This document shows, piece after piece, positions 37,334 to 46,544 of a stretch of 64,000 bases of DNA. The DNA is from DATGSL01 sp964645585. Its GTDB lineage: Bacteria; Verrucomicrobiota; Verrucomicrobiia; Opitutales; T3Sed10-336. Position numbers and translations under genes: made by a program. Under the pieces are notes generated by a model. The model made no database searches. It was not told where the DNA came from and was given only the letters and a program-made list of their open reading frames with translations. The stretch covers positions 6,922-70,921 of the forward strand of contig CAZYAN010000015.1 in assembly GCA_964645585.1 (NCBI GenBank), in the 5' to 3' direction. Each line of letters opens with the position of its first letter. Within the stretch, counting starts at the first letter, position 1.

Positions 37334-38617
37334 TTATCGCCCTTCGGTCTCCTCACGAGGCGCAAGCGCTCCCGGCACATGCGTGAAGTCGAATTCGTTG
37401 ACCGCCTCCGCGGCGAGCGTGCTGACCTTCTTGCGCACCGGAATGGCATCCCCGGATCCATCCGGGTAACAGCGGCTCGTGAGCAAAACGCAAAAGGTCC
37501 GGGAAAAAGGGTCGATCCAAATCGACGTTCCAGTCCATCCAGTGTGGCCGTACGAGCCAATCGGGAAATGCTCTCCCCGAACGTAGCTGTATCGCGAGTC
37601 GATGTCCCACCCGAGCCCTCTGCGGCTCGCCAGCCCGGGCGGCGTTTGAACCGAGGTCAGAAGCGCGACGGTTTCCGGACGAAACAGACGCACGCCTTCC
37701 AATTCGCCCCCGTTCAGCATCATTCGTGAAAAGCGCGCCAAATCCGCGGCGGTCACAAACAACCCCGCGTGTCCGGCAACACCGCCCATCGCACGCGATG
37801 TCGGATCATGAACTGCGCCGCGCAATATCTCGCCCGACGATGTTCGCTCCGTCGGCGCGATTCGCTCCCGATTATCCAGGTTCGGCAAGAAACCGGTATC
37901 GGCCATCCCGAGCGGTTCAAAAATTTCTTTTCGGACAAACGCCGCCAGCGACTCTCCACTGACTCGACGGACAATCTCGCCGAGGAGAATAAAATTGATG
38001 TCGCTGTAACGAAATTCCGTGCCCGGTTCGGTCTGCAACTTTTCATTGCATGCCAATTCGATCGCGTGCGAATAGCTGGACGGGCGGCTGATGCCGGGCC
38101 GCAATCCGGAGGTGTGCGTCAACAGCTGGCGGACGATTACCGCCTCTTTGCCATGGCGGGCAAACGCCGGAATGTAGGTCCCGACCGGCGCGTCGAGATC
38201 GATCGCGCCGCGTTCCATCAGCAGCGCCACGGCCGACGTGGTGGCAATCACCTTTGTCAGCGATGCCGCATCAAAGATCGTATCGAGCGTCAGCGGTTCC
38301 CGCTCCGGCTCACGAGCACGGTCGCCTAGGACAGCCGTGTAAACCTCCCCTTCCCGCTCCAGCCAGAGCACGGCCCCAGGAATCTCGCCAGCATCGATCG
38401 CACTTTGGATCGCGGGCGGAATCCGTTCCAGCTTGACGGGATCAAATGCCGCCGCCCTTTCCGCAAAAACCGCAAGTGGACCGAACGTGATAAATGCAGC
38501 CGCAGTGAAAGCAACAGCCGCCCGCAACCGAACACACAGGGATACTCGCATCGCCCGAGCATGCGGAATAATCGGGCGCTTGAAAAGCCGGAAGAAACGA
38601 TCGCCGGAGTTCCGCAT
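37334..38617 (-). CDS. Class C beta-lactamase-type serine hydrolase
   Basis: A 427-residue exported serine hydrolase of the penicillin-binding-protein-like fold. The nucleophile motif ASLTK is at residues 118-122, the second motif YSDIN near 204, and the third motif HTGWTG near 362. A signal peptide is best read from Met23 (MRVSLCVRLRAAVAFTAAAF), which corresponds to 38551; the annotated first Met adds 22 basic residues. Relatives include DD-peptidases, esterases and beta-lactamases; a peptidoglycan or ester substrate cannot be decided. Divergent from the hybrid kinase gene. Confidence 0.87.
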   Translation of the reverse strand: MRNSGDRFFRLFKRPIIPHARAMRVSLCVRLRAAVAFTAAAFITFGPLAVFAERAAAFDPVKLERIPPAIQSAIDAGEIPGAVLWLEREGEVYTAVLGDRAREPEREPLTLDTIFDAASLTKVIATTSAVALLMERGAIDLDAPVGTYIPAFARHGKEAVIVRQLLTHTSGLRPGISRPSSYSHAIELACNEKLQTEPGTEFRYSDINFILLGEIVRRVSGESLAAFVRKEIFEPLGMADTGFLPNLDNRERIAPTERTSSGEILRGAVHDPTSRAMGGVAGHAGLFVTAADLARFSRMMLNGGELEGVRLFRPETVALLTSVQTPPGLASRRGLGWDIDSRYSYVRGEHFPIGSYGHTGWTGTSIWIDPFSRTFCVLLTSRCYPDGSGDAIPVRKKVSTLAAEAVNEFDFTHVPGALAPREETEGR

Positions 38618-38706
38618 TCGGCCAATGCCGCACCCCTCGGCGCAAGTTCAAGGTCTTTCCGTAATTGACGCGATGAAATGTATCGTAGTTCGTTGCCGCG
38701 GATGCT

Positions 38707-41700
38707 GTGGAAGCCTATCTTTTGGTGTCGCCACTGTCGCCCATGGGGAAACATCGTTCGGACCGGAACCGGGTGCATGCGGACCGGGAAAACTGGCACC
38801 GGGATCCCGCTGCCGGAGGCGGTGGCGTCAGCGTTGGTTTTCCTGGGAATCTGCTTCCGTATGCCTGGCTGCCGATTCCGATCTTGCTGGGTCTTTTGTG
38901 GCTCGCGGAGTTGCGGCCGATCGACGTCGGCGGCCTCGATTTTGTCCGGCCGACTTTGAACCTCGTCTTCGGAGTGGTCGTCATCCTCGGCGTTGCCGGC
39001 CTTGCCGCGTATGGATTCCTCCGCAATGGCTCCGTGACCGTTTTACTGTTCGGCGCTTCTCTCCTGTTTCTTGCCGGCGTTATTCTCAGTGCCAACTTTA
39101 TTTTCCATTTCCTCGGCGATCTCAGCGCCGGCGCAACGGTCTATACAACCGGTGTAGCTGTCAGCGGCTTACTTCAACTCGTCGTTGGAATCCTCTCCTG
39201 GATCGCGGGCGAACCAGCCATCCGGCGGCGCGGACTCGTCTTGGGAAGCGTCTACACGGCTGTCGCGGCCGCCGTGCTCAGCCTCGATGCCCTGGCCATG
39301 AGCGACGCCCTTCCGATTGTGCTGGTGCGACCGGATGGCACGTCGACACCGATTCGGCGTCTTTTGCTGATCCAGGCTGTCGCGGCCTACGCCGTCGCGG
39401 CAGTCTTGATTCTGGCTGTCAGCCGGCGGCGTAACTGGACATTCGGCAGGTGGTATGGGCTGGCCCTCGCCCTGCTCGCTACCGGGCTGTTTGGCGTCTC
39501 CTATGTTTCTTCCATTGGCAGCGCGGCCGAGTGGATTGCGCGCGTCGCCGGCTATCTTGGCGGACTTTACCTGTTGGTGGCGGCGATCGCCCTGCTTCAG
39601 GATCACAGACAGTGGGGCGCCTTAACGTACTCGGAATTGCGCGCGAGCGAAGAACGGCTGCGCAGGCTTTCGGAGGCTGCCATCGAAGGAATCGCCTTTG
39701 TCAGCAGCGGCAGGATCATCGACGCGAACGAACAGCTCGCGCGTATGCTCGGATTCGATCCAAAGGAACTTCTGGGAAGATCGTTCGCCAGCTTCGCGCC
39801 CGCCGAGGAGCGAAAACGAGTGGCGGAAGCGATTGAACGCGCCGACGAAGATTTTCTTGAGCACCGTCTGATGCGCAAAAATGACGGGGAAATCTTCGTG
39901 GAAAGCCGCGGCCGAACACTGGCACAGCCGAATGAGTCCCTCCGCCTGATTGTCGTCAACGACATCACCGTACGCCGGCAACAGGAGGAATCCCTGCGCG
40001 CGAGCGAGAAGAGATTGCGCGAGCTGTTTGAGAATATGAGCGAAGGTTTCGCGGTCGGGGAACCGATCCTGAGTCCAGACGGTGCGCCGCATGATGTCGT
40101 GCTCACCATGGTCAACAAGGCTTTCATGCAGCAGACCGGCCTGACTGGCGACGTGATTGGACGTCCGGTTCGAAGCATCCTGCCGAAACTCGAACCGTCA
40201 TGGATCGAGCGTAACACGCAGGTCGCGCTGACAGGCGAATCGCTCCGTTTCGAGGGCTACAATCACGACACCGGGCGCATCTATGAAACTGTTTGCTTCA
40301 GCCCGGGCAAAGGACGGTTCGCGACCCTCTTCAAAGACATTACCGAGCAGAAGGCGACCGAGGAAAATCTTCGCCGCTCCGAAGAAGCCAACCGGGGAAA
40401 TCTGGCCCGAATCAACGCGATCATTCAACACCTGACAGAAGGCCTGCTGACGCTTGACGCCGAAGGAGCCTTGGTCGAGATGAATCCAGCCGCCCGACGG
40501 CTGTATGGGCTCACCCCGGACATGCTCACCCCTGCCAGCAATTTCATCGACCGATTCAACACCTGGTTTGAATACTTCGACCTCGCCGGAAGGAAACTGC
40601 CGCCAGGGGACAATCCAGCCATCCGTGCTCTTCGCCGGGAAACCTTTCAATCCTGCACGATCCGCGTCCGACGGATAGAAACGGGAAATGAATGGATCGG
40701 TTCCTATGGCGGACGTCCCGTTTTCGGCGGACAGGGAGAGTTTCTCTTTGCTCTCCTCACGGTTCGTGACGTCACCCGGGAGAAAGAAGCCGAATGGGCG
40801 CTGCAACGCTCCCGCGATGACTTGGAAGCGACGGTGCGCGAACGGACGGCCGAACTTCAGCAGCGCGCGGACCAGCTGGCGTGGCTGACGTCCGAACTCA
40901 CGCTGGCGGAAGACCGGGAACGCCGCCGGCTCGCGCAATTCCTTCACGACGATCTCCAACAACTTCTCGTCGCAGCGAAGTTCCGGCTCCACCGCCTGTT
41001 TCGCGATTTGCCGGGCATCCCGCGCGATCGTCTTTCGGATTTAGAAAATCTTCTCGATCAGTCGATTCAAACGTCCCGATCACTGACAATGGAACTCTCG
41101 CCTCCGATCTTGCACGAAGGAGGTTTGGAACCCGCTCTCGAGTGGCTCGTGCGATGGATGAAAAAAACCCACGATCTCACCGTCGGCCTCACCCTGGACG
41201 CAGGTTTTACTGTCGAGCGCGAGGACATCCGCCTCCTCCTTTTTCAGGCCATCCGGGAGCTGCTCTTCAACGTCATCAAACACGCCCGAACTAACCAGGC
41301 AGCCGTCCGAATTTCGCGAAGCACGGATCAGCAGTATCTGGAAGCGATTGTTGAGGACCAGGGCGCCGGGTTTGACTCCGCAAACATCTTCGAGAGAACG
41401 GGGCTGGGGACTGAGGGACTCGGCCTGTTCAGTATCCGCGAACGCGTAAAGCTGCTCGGCGGGCACTTTCATGTGGTCAGTGCTCCCGGAAGAGGTTCCC
41501 GGTTTACTTTGGCCCTGCCGCTTTCGGTCGTCACGAAAACGGCTGCCGAAGAAGCGGGCGCTCCGGCACCGCTTCCCGAACGGATTCATCCGCCGGAAGT
41601 GCATGATCATCCCGCGAATGGCACCGCAATCCGGGTCCTGCTCGCGGACGACCACGACGTTGTCCGCCAAGGCATTTCATCACTCCTGAAAGCCGAGGAC

Positions 41701-42015
41701 GATGTGGTGATTGTCGGCGAAGCGGCCGATGGCGCCGGAGCGGTCGAAATGGCGCGCGAACGTCATCCCGATGTGATCGTGATGGACGCTTCAATGCCGG
41801 GGATGGACGGTATCGAAGCCACGCGCGTGATTCACGCGGAACTCCCGCGGACAGGTATCATCGGCTTATCGATGTACGACGAAAATGATCTCGCGCGGGC
41901 TATGCTCGACGCCGGCGCGGCCGCCTACCTCTGCAAATCGGGAAAATCCGAAACCTTGCTCGCCACAATCCGCCAGGTCGCCGAATCCGCCCGTCACCCG
42001 CAACCCCCTCTCTAG
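38707..42015 (+). CDS. Membrane hybrid sensor kinase, NarL-type HK plus receiver
   Basis: A 1102-residue inner-membrane sensor. About seven or eight hydrophobic helices fill residues 45-310. Three PAS-type domains follow (about 315-440 with IIDANEQLARMLGFDPKELLG, 440-560, 570-690). A HisKA_3 domain has the phosphoacceptor in RRRLAQFLHDDLQQLL near 740, and the ATPase domain has RELLFNVIKHA, DQGAGFD and GLGLFSIRERVKLLGG (about 840-935). The C-terminus is a NarL-type receiver (VLLADDHDVVRQGI, phosphoacceptor in VIVMDASMPGMDG) and stops without the LuxR helix-turn-helix that normally follows. Start is uncertain: Met 38707 or Met 38743. Confidence 0.9.
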   Translation: MEAYLLVSPLSPMGKHRSDRNRVHADRENWHRDPAAGGGGVSVGFPGNLLPYAWLPIPILLGLLWLAELRPIDVGGLDFVRPTLNLVFGVVVILGVAGLAAYGFLRNGSVTVLLFGASLLFLAGVILSANFIFHFLGDLSAGATVYTTGVAVSGLLQLVVGILSWIAGEPAIRRRGLVLGSVYTAVAAAVLSLDALAMSDALPIVLVRPDGTSTPIRRLLLIQAVAAYAVAAVLILAVSRRRNWTFGRWYGLALALLATGLFGVSYVSSIGSAAEWIARVAGYLGGLYLLVAAIALLQDHRQWGALTYSELRASEERLRRLSEAAIEGIAFVSSGRIIDANEQLARMLGFDPKELLGRSFASFAPAEERKRVAEAIERADEDFLEHRLMRKNDGEIFVESRGRTLAQPNESLRLIVVNDITVRRQQEESLRASEKRLRELFENMSEGFAVGEPILSPDGAPHDVVLTMVNKAFMQQTGLTGDVIGRPVRSILPKLEPSWIERNTQVALTGESLRFEGYNHDTGRIYETVCFSPGKGRFATLFKDITEQKATEENLRRSEEANRGNLARINAIIQHLTEGLLTLDAEGALVEMNPAARRLYGLTPDMLTPASNFIDRFNTWFEYFDLAGRKLPPGDNPAIRALRRETFQSCTIRVRRIETGNEWIGSYGGRPVFGGQGEFLFALLTVRDVTREKEAEWALQRSRDDLEATVRERTAELQQRADQLAWLTSELTLAEDRERRRLAQFLHDDLQQLLVAAKFRLHRLFRDLPGIPRDRLSDLENLLDQSIQTSRSLTMELSPPILHEGGLEPALEWLVRWMKKTHDLTVGLTLDAGFTVEREDIRLLLFQAIRELLFNVIKHARTNQAAVRISRSTDQQYLEAIVEDQGAGFDSANIFERTGLGTEGLGLFSIRERVKLLGGHFHVVSAPGRGSRFTLALPLSVVTKTAAEEAGAPAPLPERIHPPEVHDHPANGTAIRVLLADDHDVVRQGISSLLKAEDDVVIVGEAADGAGAVEMARERHPDVIVMDASMPGMDGIEATRVIHAELPRTGIIGLSMYDENDLARAMLDAGAAAYLCKSGKSETLLATIRQVAESARHPQPPL

Positions 42016-42109
42016 GGCATGGAGCGGATTGACTTTTCCTTCCGAACCGGGAATTCTACTGATTCGGAAGCTCCGAATTATAAACGACAAACTATACTTC
42101 GTACTCCCT

Positions 42110-42844
42110 ATGAAAAAGCACAACCGCGCCCTGCCCCGCCAAGGCAGCCAAGGGTCCGGCTTCACCTTGATTGAACTGCTGACGGTCATCGCGATCATCG
42201 GTATTCTTGCGGGGATCCTGATCCCGGTCGTTGGAAAAGTCCGCGATTCCGCTCGTCGGGCTTCGTGCTTGAGCAATCTGCGCCAGATCGGCAGCGCTCT
42301 TCATCTCTACCACGACGATCATGGCCGCTTTCCCGATAACAATGACGACAGTTTTATGACGCTGGCCGGGAAGCGCGGGTCGCAAGCCCCTTATCTTGCT
42401 GATGCCACGCAGCGGCCGCTGAATCCATACCTCGATGTTCCTGCCAACAGCCCCGACGCCGAGGTTCCGGTCGTTCATTGCCCATCGGATGAAGTGATGT
42501 ATGACGAGTCCGGCAGCTCGTATGCCTTTTCAAACGTTACTCCGGAAGGGGAAACCGGCCCAACCGGCTACATGACGCATACCTCCGGCATCGGTGTCGC
42601 GTTCGAACTGATCCAGAATCCAACGCGCGTCCTGCTCGCCTACGAGGTGAACGCGGCATTGCGGACCCGCGTCGCAAACGGAGGCCAAGACCGGTTCGAG
42701 TTTCACGGCACCCCCCTGACCTACCCGGTCGTCTTCGTTGACGGGCACACCGCGCTGCTCGAAGTGACACCTGGCGAAAAGGTCACCGACACGTATTCAT
42801 TTTACTGGCACGAAGGAAGACTCAACGAAGAAGATCCGTCGTAA
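42110..42844 (+). CDS. Type II pseudopilin-like protein
   Basis: A 244-residue protein with the prepilin signal GFTLIELLTVIAIIGILAGILIPVV (processing before Phe, Glu at +5), then RDSARRASCLSNLRQIGSALHLYHDDHGRFP, the common Verrucomicrobia/Planctomycetes opening of such proteins, and a C-terminal VVFVDGHTALLEV motif. Prepilin peptidase would cleave it; it would insert as a minor pseudopilin in the inner membrane or a type II/IV pilus. No pilus machinery is nearby. The ATG at 42110 lies only 11 bases after a TATACT that could be a -10 box, implying a very short leader if real. Confidence 0.9.
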   Translation: MKKHNRALPRQGSQGSGFTLIELLTVIAIIGILAGILIPVVGKVRDSARRASCLSNLRQIGSALHLYHDDHGRFPDNNDDSFMTLAGKRGSQAPYLADATQRPLNPYLDVPANSPDAEVPVVHCPSDEVMYDESGSSYAFSNVTPEGETGPTGYMTHTSGIGVAFELIQNPTRVLLAYEVNAALRTRVANGGQDRFEFHGTPLTYPVVFVDGHTALLEVTPGEKVTDTYSFYWHEGRLNEEDPS

Positions 42845-42907
42845 CAAACGCCGGTCGTTCCCGATCGAACAGCCGGCCGGACAAACCTCCAACTGGGATA
42901 AGCGATC

Positions 42908-43366
42908 ATGACGAATTCATTTCTTGTAAAACTGCTCGCCACGAAGAACCAATTCGCGCTGCTCCCGCTCCGGCTGACCGTCGGCATCGTCCTGATGGCT
43001 CACGGCGCGCAAAAATTATTCGGCTGGTTCGGCGGGGGCGGCATAGAAGGCACCGGCGAGTTTTTTGGCAAGCTCGGGTTTTCTCCCGGTACGCTCTGGG
43101 CCGTGCTGGCCGGATGCGGCGAGTTTTTCGGAGGGCTCCTGCTGTTTCTCGGACTCTTCACGCGGCTCGGCGCCCTCGCGATCGCCGGGGTCATGGGGAC
43201 CGCCGTCGCCGTCGTTCATCGGAATGCCTTTTTTGTCAGCGACAGCGGCATGGAGTTCGCGCTGACCTTGTTCATGGCCGCCTTGGCCTTCCTGTTTGCC
43301 GGCGGCGGAGGACTGTCGATCGACCGCATGCTCGCCCAAAAGCCGGCGGGCAAATCGGAACCGTAA
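42908..43366 (+). CDS. DoxX family membrane protein
   Basis: A 152-residue four-helix membrane protein. The family opening LRLTVGIVLMAHGAQKLFGWFGG is present, followed by EFFGKLGFSPG, AGCGEFFGGLLLFLGLFTRLGAL and a C-terminal hydrophobic segment. DoxX proteins are quinone-linked or of unknown redox role. It is 63 bases after the pseudopilin gene and convergent with the DAHP synthase gene. Confidence 0.9.
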   Translation: MTNSFLVKLLATKNQFALLPLRLTVGIVLMAHGAQKLFGWFGGGGIEGTGEFFGKLGFSPGTLWAVLAGCGEFFGGLLLFLGLFTRLGALAIAGVMGTAVAVVHRNAFFVSDSGMEFALTLFMAALAFLFAGGGGLSIDRMLAQKPAGKSEP

Positions 43367-43382
43367 AATCACCGGATATTTC

Positions 43383-43398
43383 CCCCGCAACAGCGGGG
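43383..43398. terminator. Short hairpin between convergent genes
   Basis: A 6-bp GC stem (ccccgc/gcgggg) with a 4-base loop sits between the stops of the DoxX and DAHP synthase genes. Neither side has a clear T-run, so its role as a bidirectional terminator is only likely by position. Confidence 0.3.
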
Positions 43399-43408
43399 AG
43401 CATCAGGA

Positions 43409-44518
43409 TCACCGGGCCCGTCGCCCGCGAACGGCGGCGGCGAATTCAGCCAAAACCGATTCGGTCGTTTCGATTGACATGCAGGCGTCGGTGATGCTTT
43501 GACCGCGAGTCAATTGGCTCGGGTCAATCAGGTCCTGCCGGCCTTCCTTAAGAAAACTTTCGAGCATCACTCCGCGGATGTGCTGATTGCCGCCCCGGAT
43601 CTGTCCCGCAACATCCGCGGCCACCGCCGGCTGCCGACTGTAATCCTTATCGCTGTTGCCATGACTGCAATCGATCATCAAGTACGGCGGAAGGTCACAC
43701 GTTTCGAGCAGCCTAACCGCCTCGGCGACATGCTCCGCGCCGTAATTTGGACCGGTGCGGGCGCCTCCCCGAAGAATGATATGGGTCGTATCATTGCCAC
43801 TCGTCGAAAAAATCGCTGTCACCCCCTGTTTTGTCACCGAGGGAAACCAGTGCGAGCGGCGCGCCGAACGGACGGCATCGATCGCGATTTGGACATTGCC
43901 GCCCGTTCCGTTCTTGAATCCCACCGGCATCGACAGACCCGACGCGAGTTCGCGGTGGACCTGGCTTTCGGTCGTACGTGCCCCGATTGAGGCCCAGCCG
44001 ACAAGATCGGCTAAAAATTGCGGGATGATCGTATCGAGAAACTCGGTACCGGCCAGCAGACCGAGCCCGACAACATCGAGCAAAAACCTTCGGGCAAGCC
44101 GCAGGCCGTCGTTGATTCGAAAACTTCCATCGAGACCCGGATCGTTAATCAGCCCTTTCCACCCCCCGACCGTGCGCGGTTTTTCAAAGTAGACGCGCAT
44201 GATGAGGCGCAAGTCATCCTCATAGCGTTCCGCGAGTTCCCGCAGACGCCGCGCATATTCGAGTCCGGCGTCCGGATCGTGAATCGAGCAAGGACCGACG
44301 ACCACAAGGAGCCGGTCATCTTCACCGCGAAGAATCCGCTCCACCTCCCGCCGCCCGCGCCGCACAAATTCCGCGTCCTGCGGGTCGAGCGGCAGTTCCT
44401 CGATCAGAATCGCGGGCGGGAGCAACGGCCGCAACGCGTTAATTCGGACATTGTCGATATGGTGGAAGGACTCCCAACCGCGCTTATGGATCTGTTCACC
44501 GTCGTCGTGCCTGGACAT
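43409..44518 (-). CDS. 3-deoxy-7-phosphoheptulonate synthase (class I DAHP synthase)
   Basis: Condenses PEP and erythrose 4-phosphate, the first step of aromatic amino acid synthesis. The 369-residue protein matches AroF/AroG/AroH: INALRPLLPPAILIEELPL (feedback-site region), VVVGPCSIHDPDAGLEYARRL, RVYFEKPRTVGGWKGLINDPGLDGSF, GARTTESQVHRELASGLSMPVGFKNGT (split here for length), MIDCSHGNSDKDY and ESFLKEGRQDL. All active-site motifs are intact. Which inhibitor (Phe or Tyr) applies cannot be read safely. It fits with trpD at the window's left as a user of chorismate. Confidence 0.95.
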   Translation of the reverse strand: MSRHDDGEQIHKRGWESFHHIDNVRINALRPLLPPAILIEELPLDPQDAEFVRRGRREVERILRGEDDRLLVVVGPCSIHDPDAGLEYARRLRELAERYEDDLRLIMRVYFEKPRTVGGWKGLINDPGLDGSFRINDGLRLARRFLLDVVGLGLLAGTEFLDTIIPQFLADLVGWASIGARTTESQVHRELASGLSMPVGFKNGTGGNVQIAIDAVRSARRSHWFPSVTKQGVTAIFSTSGNDTTHIILRGGARTGPNYGAEHVAEAVRLLETCDLPPYLMIDCSHGNSDKDYSRQPAVAADVAGQIRGGNQHIRGVMLESFLKEGRQDLIDPSQLTRGQSITDACMSIETTESVLAEFAAAVRGRRAR

Positions 44519-44748
44519 GAAGCGCCAAGGCTAAAGCCGAGACCCGCCCCCGGTCAACAGTCGCTGTCATTCCCGCTTCGCATCGCAAAAGAAAAACGCG
44601 CGGCGCAGTAAATTTGTCAGACGGAACATTACAACGAAGTGAGGGTTTCCCCGATTAACCCTTTCGGGTAAGCCTGTAGAAATCGAATAACAAACTAAGG
44701 TAAACTTCCATAAACCGTTCGGGTTAAAAACTCAATCCGTCAATAACA

Positions 44749-45543
44749 ATGAAATCAAAATCGATCTCCTTCGTCGCGCTCGCTGCTTTATTCGCGGCTT
44801 CCCAAGCGACTGCTCAACTCGTCACTGTTTATCCCGATGATCTTGGAACCAGCGGCTCCTGGGCAGTCTCGACAGCTGCCGGCGATGGCGCCGCCACGAT
44901 CACCGGCAACCAGCCCCGTTCCGGCAATGGGTCTCTCGCTCTCACCGGAAGCAATGGATCCGCTAAACTGGAAATAACGTACGTTTCCGATTCTCCGATC
45001 AACTTCTTCCTCGGCACGGGCAGTCCTTTAGGTCTGGTATCCGACCTTGAGGCCCTTTCCTTCGATTGGCTGCGCGTCGATAATCCAGGAGCCTCCCCGC
45101 AAGCCACGCCGGTCTTCAAGCTCCAGCTTTGGACGGGTTCGGGCGGTTTGGGCCAAACGACCTATCTCACTTGGGAAGGCGCGTATAACGGGTTGAACAA
45201 AGGAAACGCGGCCGCCGACACCTGGCATACAGCAAGTATTCTCGACGGCAACTTCTGGCAGCAGGGGAATCATAACACAGGCCCCTACAACGAATCGATT
45301 TCCGACTACAGCGACTGGTACGTCGTTGGCGCTACTGTTGGATTCGGAAGCGGCTGGAATGGCTTGACCGAAATGTATATCGACAACGTCACCTTCGACT
45401 TCGGCGGGACGGAAGCACTTCAATTCAACTTCGAAACGACCGCGATCAGCGCCGTCCCCGAACCTTCAACCTACGGTGCGATTGGCGCGCTTGTCCTGCT
45501 CGGGCTGATCATGCATCGGCGCCGCATGCGGCAGGCGGCCTGA
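44749..45543 (+). CDS. PEP-CTERM sorted secreted protein
   Basis: A 264-residue exported protein. It has a signal peptide (SFVALAALFAASQATA), a beta-rich body (QLWTGSGGLGQTTYLTWEG, WNGLTEMYIDNVTFDFGG) and the C-terminal sorting signal VPEPSTYGAIGALVLLGLI followed by HRRRMRQ. An exosortase would cleave at PEP and pass it to the envelope or polysaccharide matrix. Its exosortase is not in the window. The body resembles other Verrucomicrobia PEP-CTERM proteins but has no known function. A strong terminator follows. Confidence 0.9.
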   Translation: MKSKSISFVALAALFAASQATAQLVTVYPDDLGTSGSWAVSTAAGDGAATITGNQPRSGNGSLALTGSNGSAKLEITYVSDSPINFFLGTGSPLGLVSDLEALSFDWLRVDNPGASPQATPVFKLQLWTGSGGLGQTTYLTWEGAYNGLNKGNAAADTWHTASILDGNFWQQGNHNTGPYNESISDYSDWYVVGATVGFGSGWNGLTEMYIDNVTFDFGGTEALQFNFETTAISAVPEPSTYGAIGALVLLGLIMHRRRMRQAA

Positions 45544-45570
45544 CCATCGGCTGAAAACACCCAGCACTGA

Positions 45571-45603
45571 AAGCTCCGGATGGCAAACCATCCGGAGCTT
45601 TTT
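45571..45603 (+). terminator. Strong intrinsic terminator of the PEP-CTERM gene
   Basis: A perfect 13-bp stem (aagctccggatgg at 45571-45583 with ccatccggagctt at 45588-45600) with a caaa loop, followed by ttt (five T in all). It lies 27 bases after the stop codon. Because the stem is preceded by ga rather than an A-run, it works best on the plus strand. Confidence 0.9.
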
Positions 45604-45667
45604 CGTTGCTCTTCCTTCATCGACGAGGCGTCGATGACGCTCGCCCCCGGCGCTCTACGAACGCGCG

Positions 45668-46531
45668 CTACGGGGATGCGTTCTGCTGGAAATCCAGAAA
45701 AAACGCCTCAACTTCCTGCCACCATTCCGCTTCAGGCGAAAAATCGATCGTGTTGTGTGTCCGATCCTCTTGGATCCACAATTTCTTTCGCCCTTCGTAC
45801 CCGTCGAACAGTTCCTTGCCGAAATCCGCGGGAACAATCTCGTCTTTCTCCGCGAGCACGACCGCAAGAGGACCGGGATAATCACGCAGCGCCGAAACGT
45901 TGTCATACCGGTCGCGAAGCAAGAGCCGCACCGGCACCCAGGGAAAGTGCCGCGAGGCCACATCCGTCAAACTCGTAAACGGAGTGATTAAAAGCAGTCC
46001 GCCGATGCGGTCTCCGAACTCAGCCGCCATCTGGCTGGCAACGCCGGAGCCAAGCGACTCGCCGATCAGAAAGACCGACCCTTCCCGTGTCTCTAAAACC
46101 GTGCGAATTCCCTCTCGAGCCGCTTCAAAAAATGCATCTTCTCCCGGTTCACCCGGCCGGCCGCCATAGCCGGGATACTCCAGCACATACACTGTCCATT
46201 TCTCGCCGCCAGCACGCTGCTGCAATCCCTCGGCGTAATACATACGGTCGATTGCCGTGCCCGCGTTCCCATGAAAGACAATCGCAGCCAGTCCGGACGA
46301 ACTCCCTGCTCCCGCCGGAAACCGCCAGCCGATTCTCTCTTCGTCACCGTTCCGCCAAGCCACAGCGCCGACTTGTTCCGCCAGCGTTTCCATCTGTTCT
46401 GTTCCCGCCTGTCCCGGATAATAAATATAGCGATGCTGACAGCCTGCGAGTGTGAGAACAAGACCGCCATACGCCAGGAGAAGGATCCGCGCGACGCGAT
46501 AGAAAAACGTGCGGATTCGGCCGCGTTTCAT
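45668..46531 (-). CDS. Lipoprotein alpha/beta hydrolase
   Basis: A 287-residue alpha/beta-hydrolase of the Bem46/ABHD13 type. The N-terminus (MKRGRIRTFFYRVARILLLAYGG) leads to a lipobox LTLAGC, so it is probably a membrane lipoprotein facing the periplasm. The oxyanion region is IVFHGNAGTA, the nucleophile elbow GESLGSG, the acid ITPFTS region followed by LAEKDEIVP, and the His in RTHNTIDF. Its start is 13 bases after the nagZ stop, so the two form an operon. Substrate unknown. Confidence 0.87.
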   Translation of the reverse strand: MKRGRIRTFFYRVARILLLAYGGLVLTLAGCQHRYIYYPGQAGTEQMETLAEQVGAVAWRNGDEERIGWRFPAGAGSSSGLAAIVFHGNAGTAIDRMYYAEGLQQRAGGEKWTVYVLEYPGYGGRPGEPGEDAFFEAAREGIRTVLETREGSVFLIGESLGSGVASQMAAEFGDRIGGLLLITPFTSLTDVASRHFPWVPVRLLLRDRYDNVSALRDYPGPLAVVLAEKDEIVPADFGKELFDGYEGRKKLWIQEDRTHNTIDFSPEAEWWQEVEAFFLDFQQNASP

Positions 46532-46544
46532 GGCCGGAAACCGT

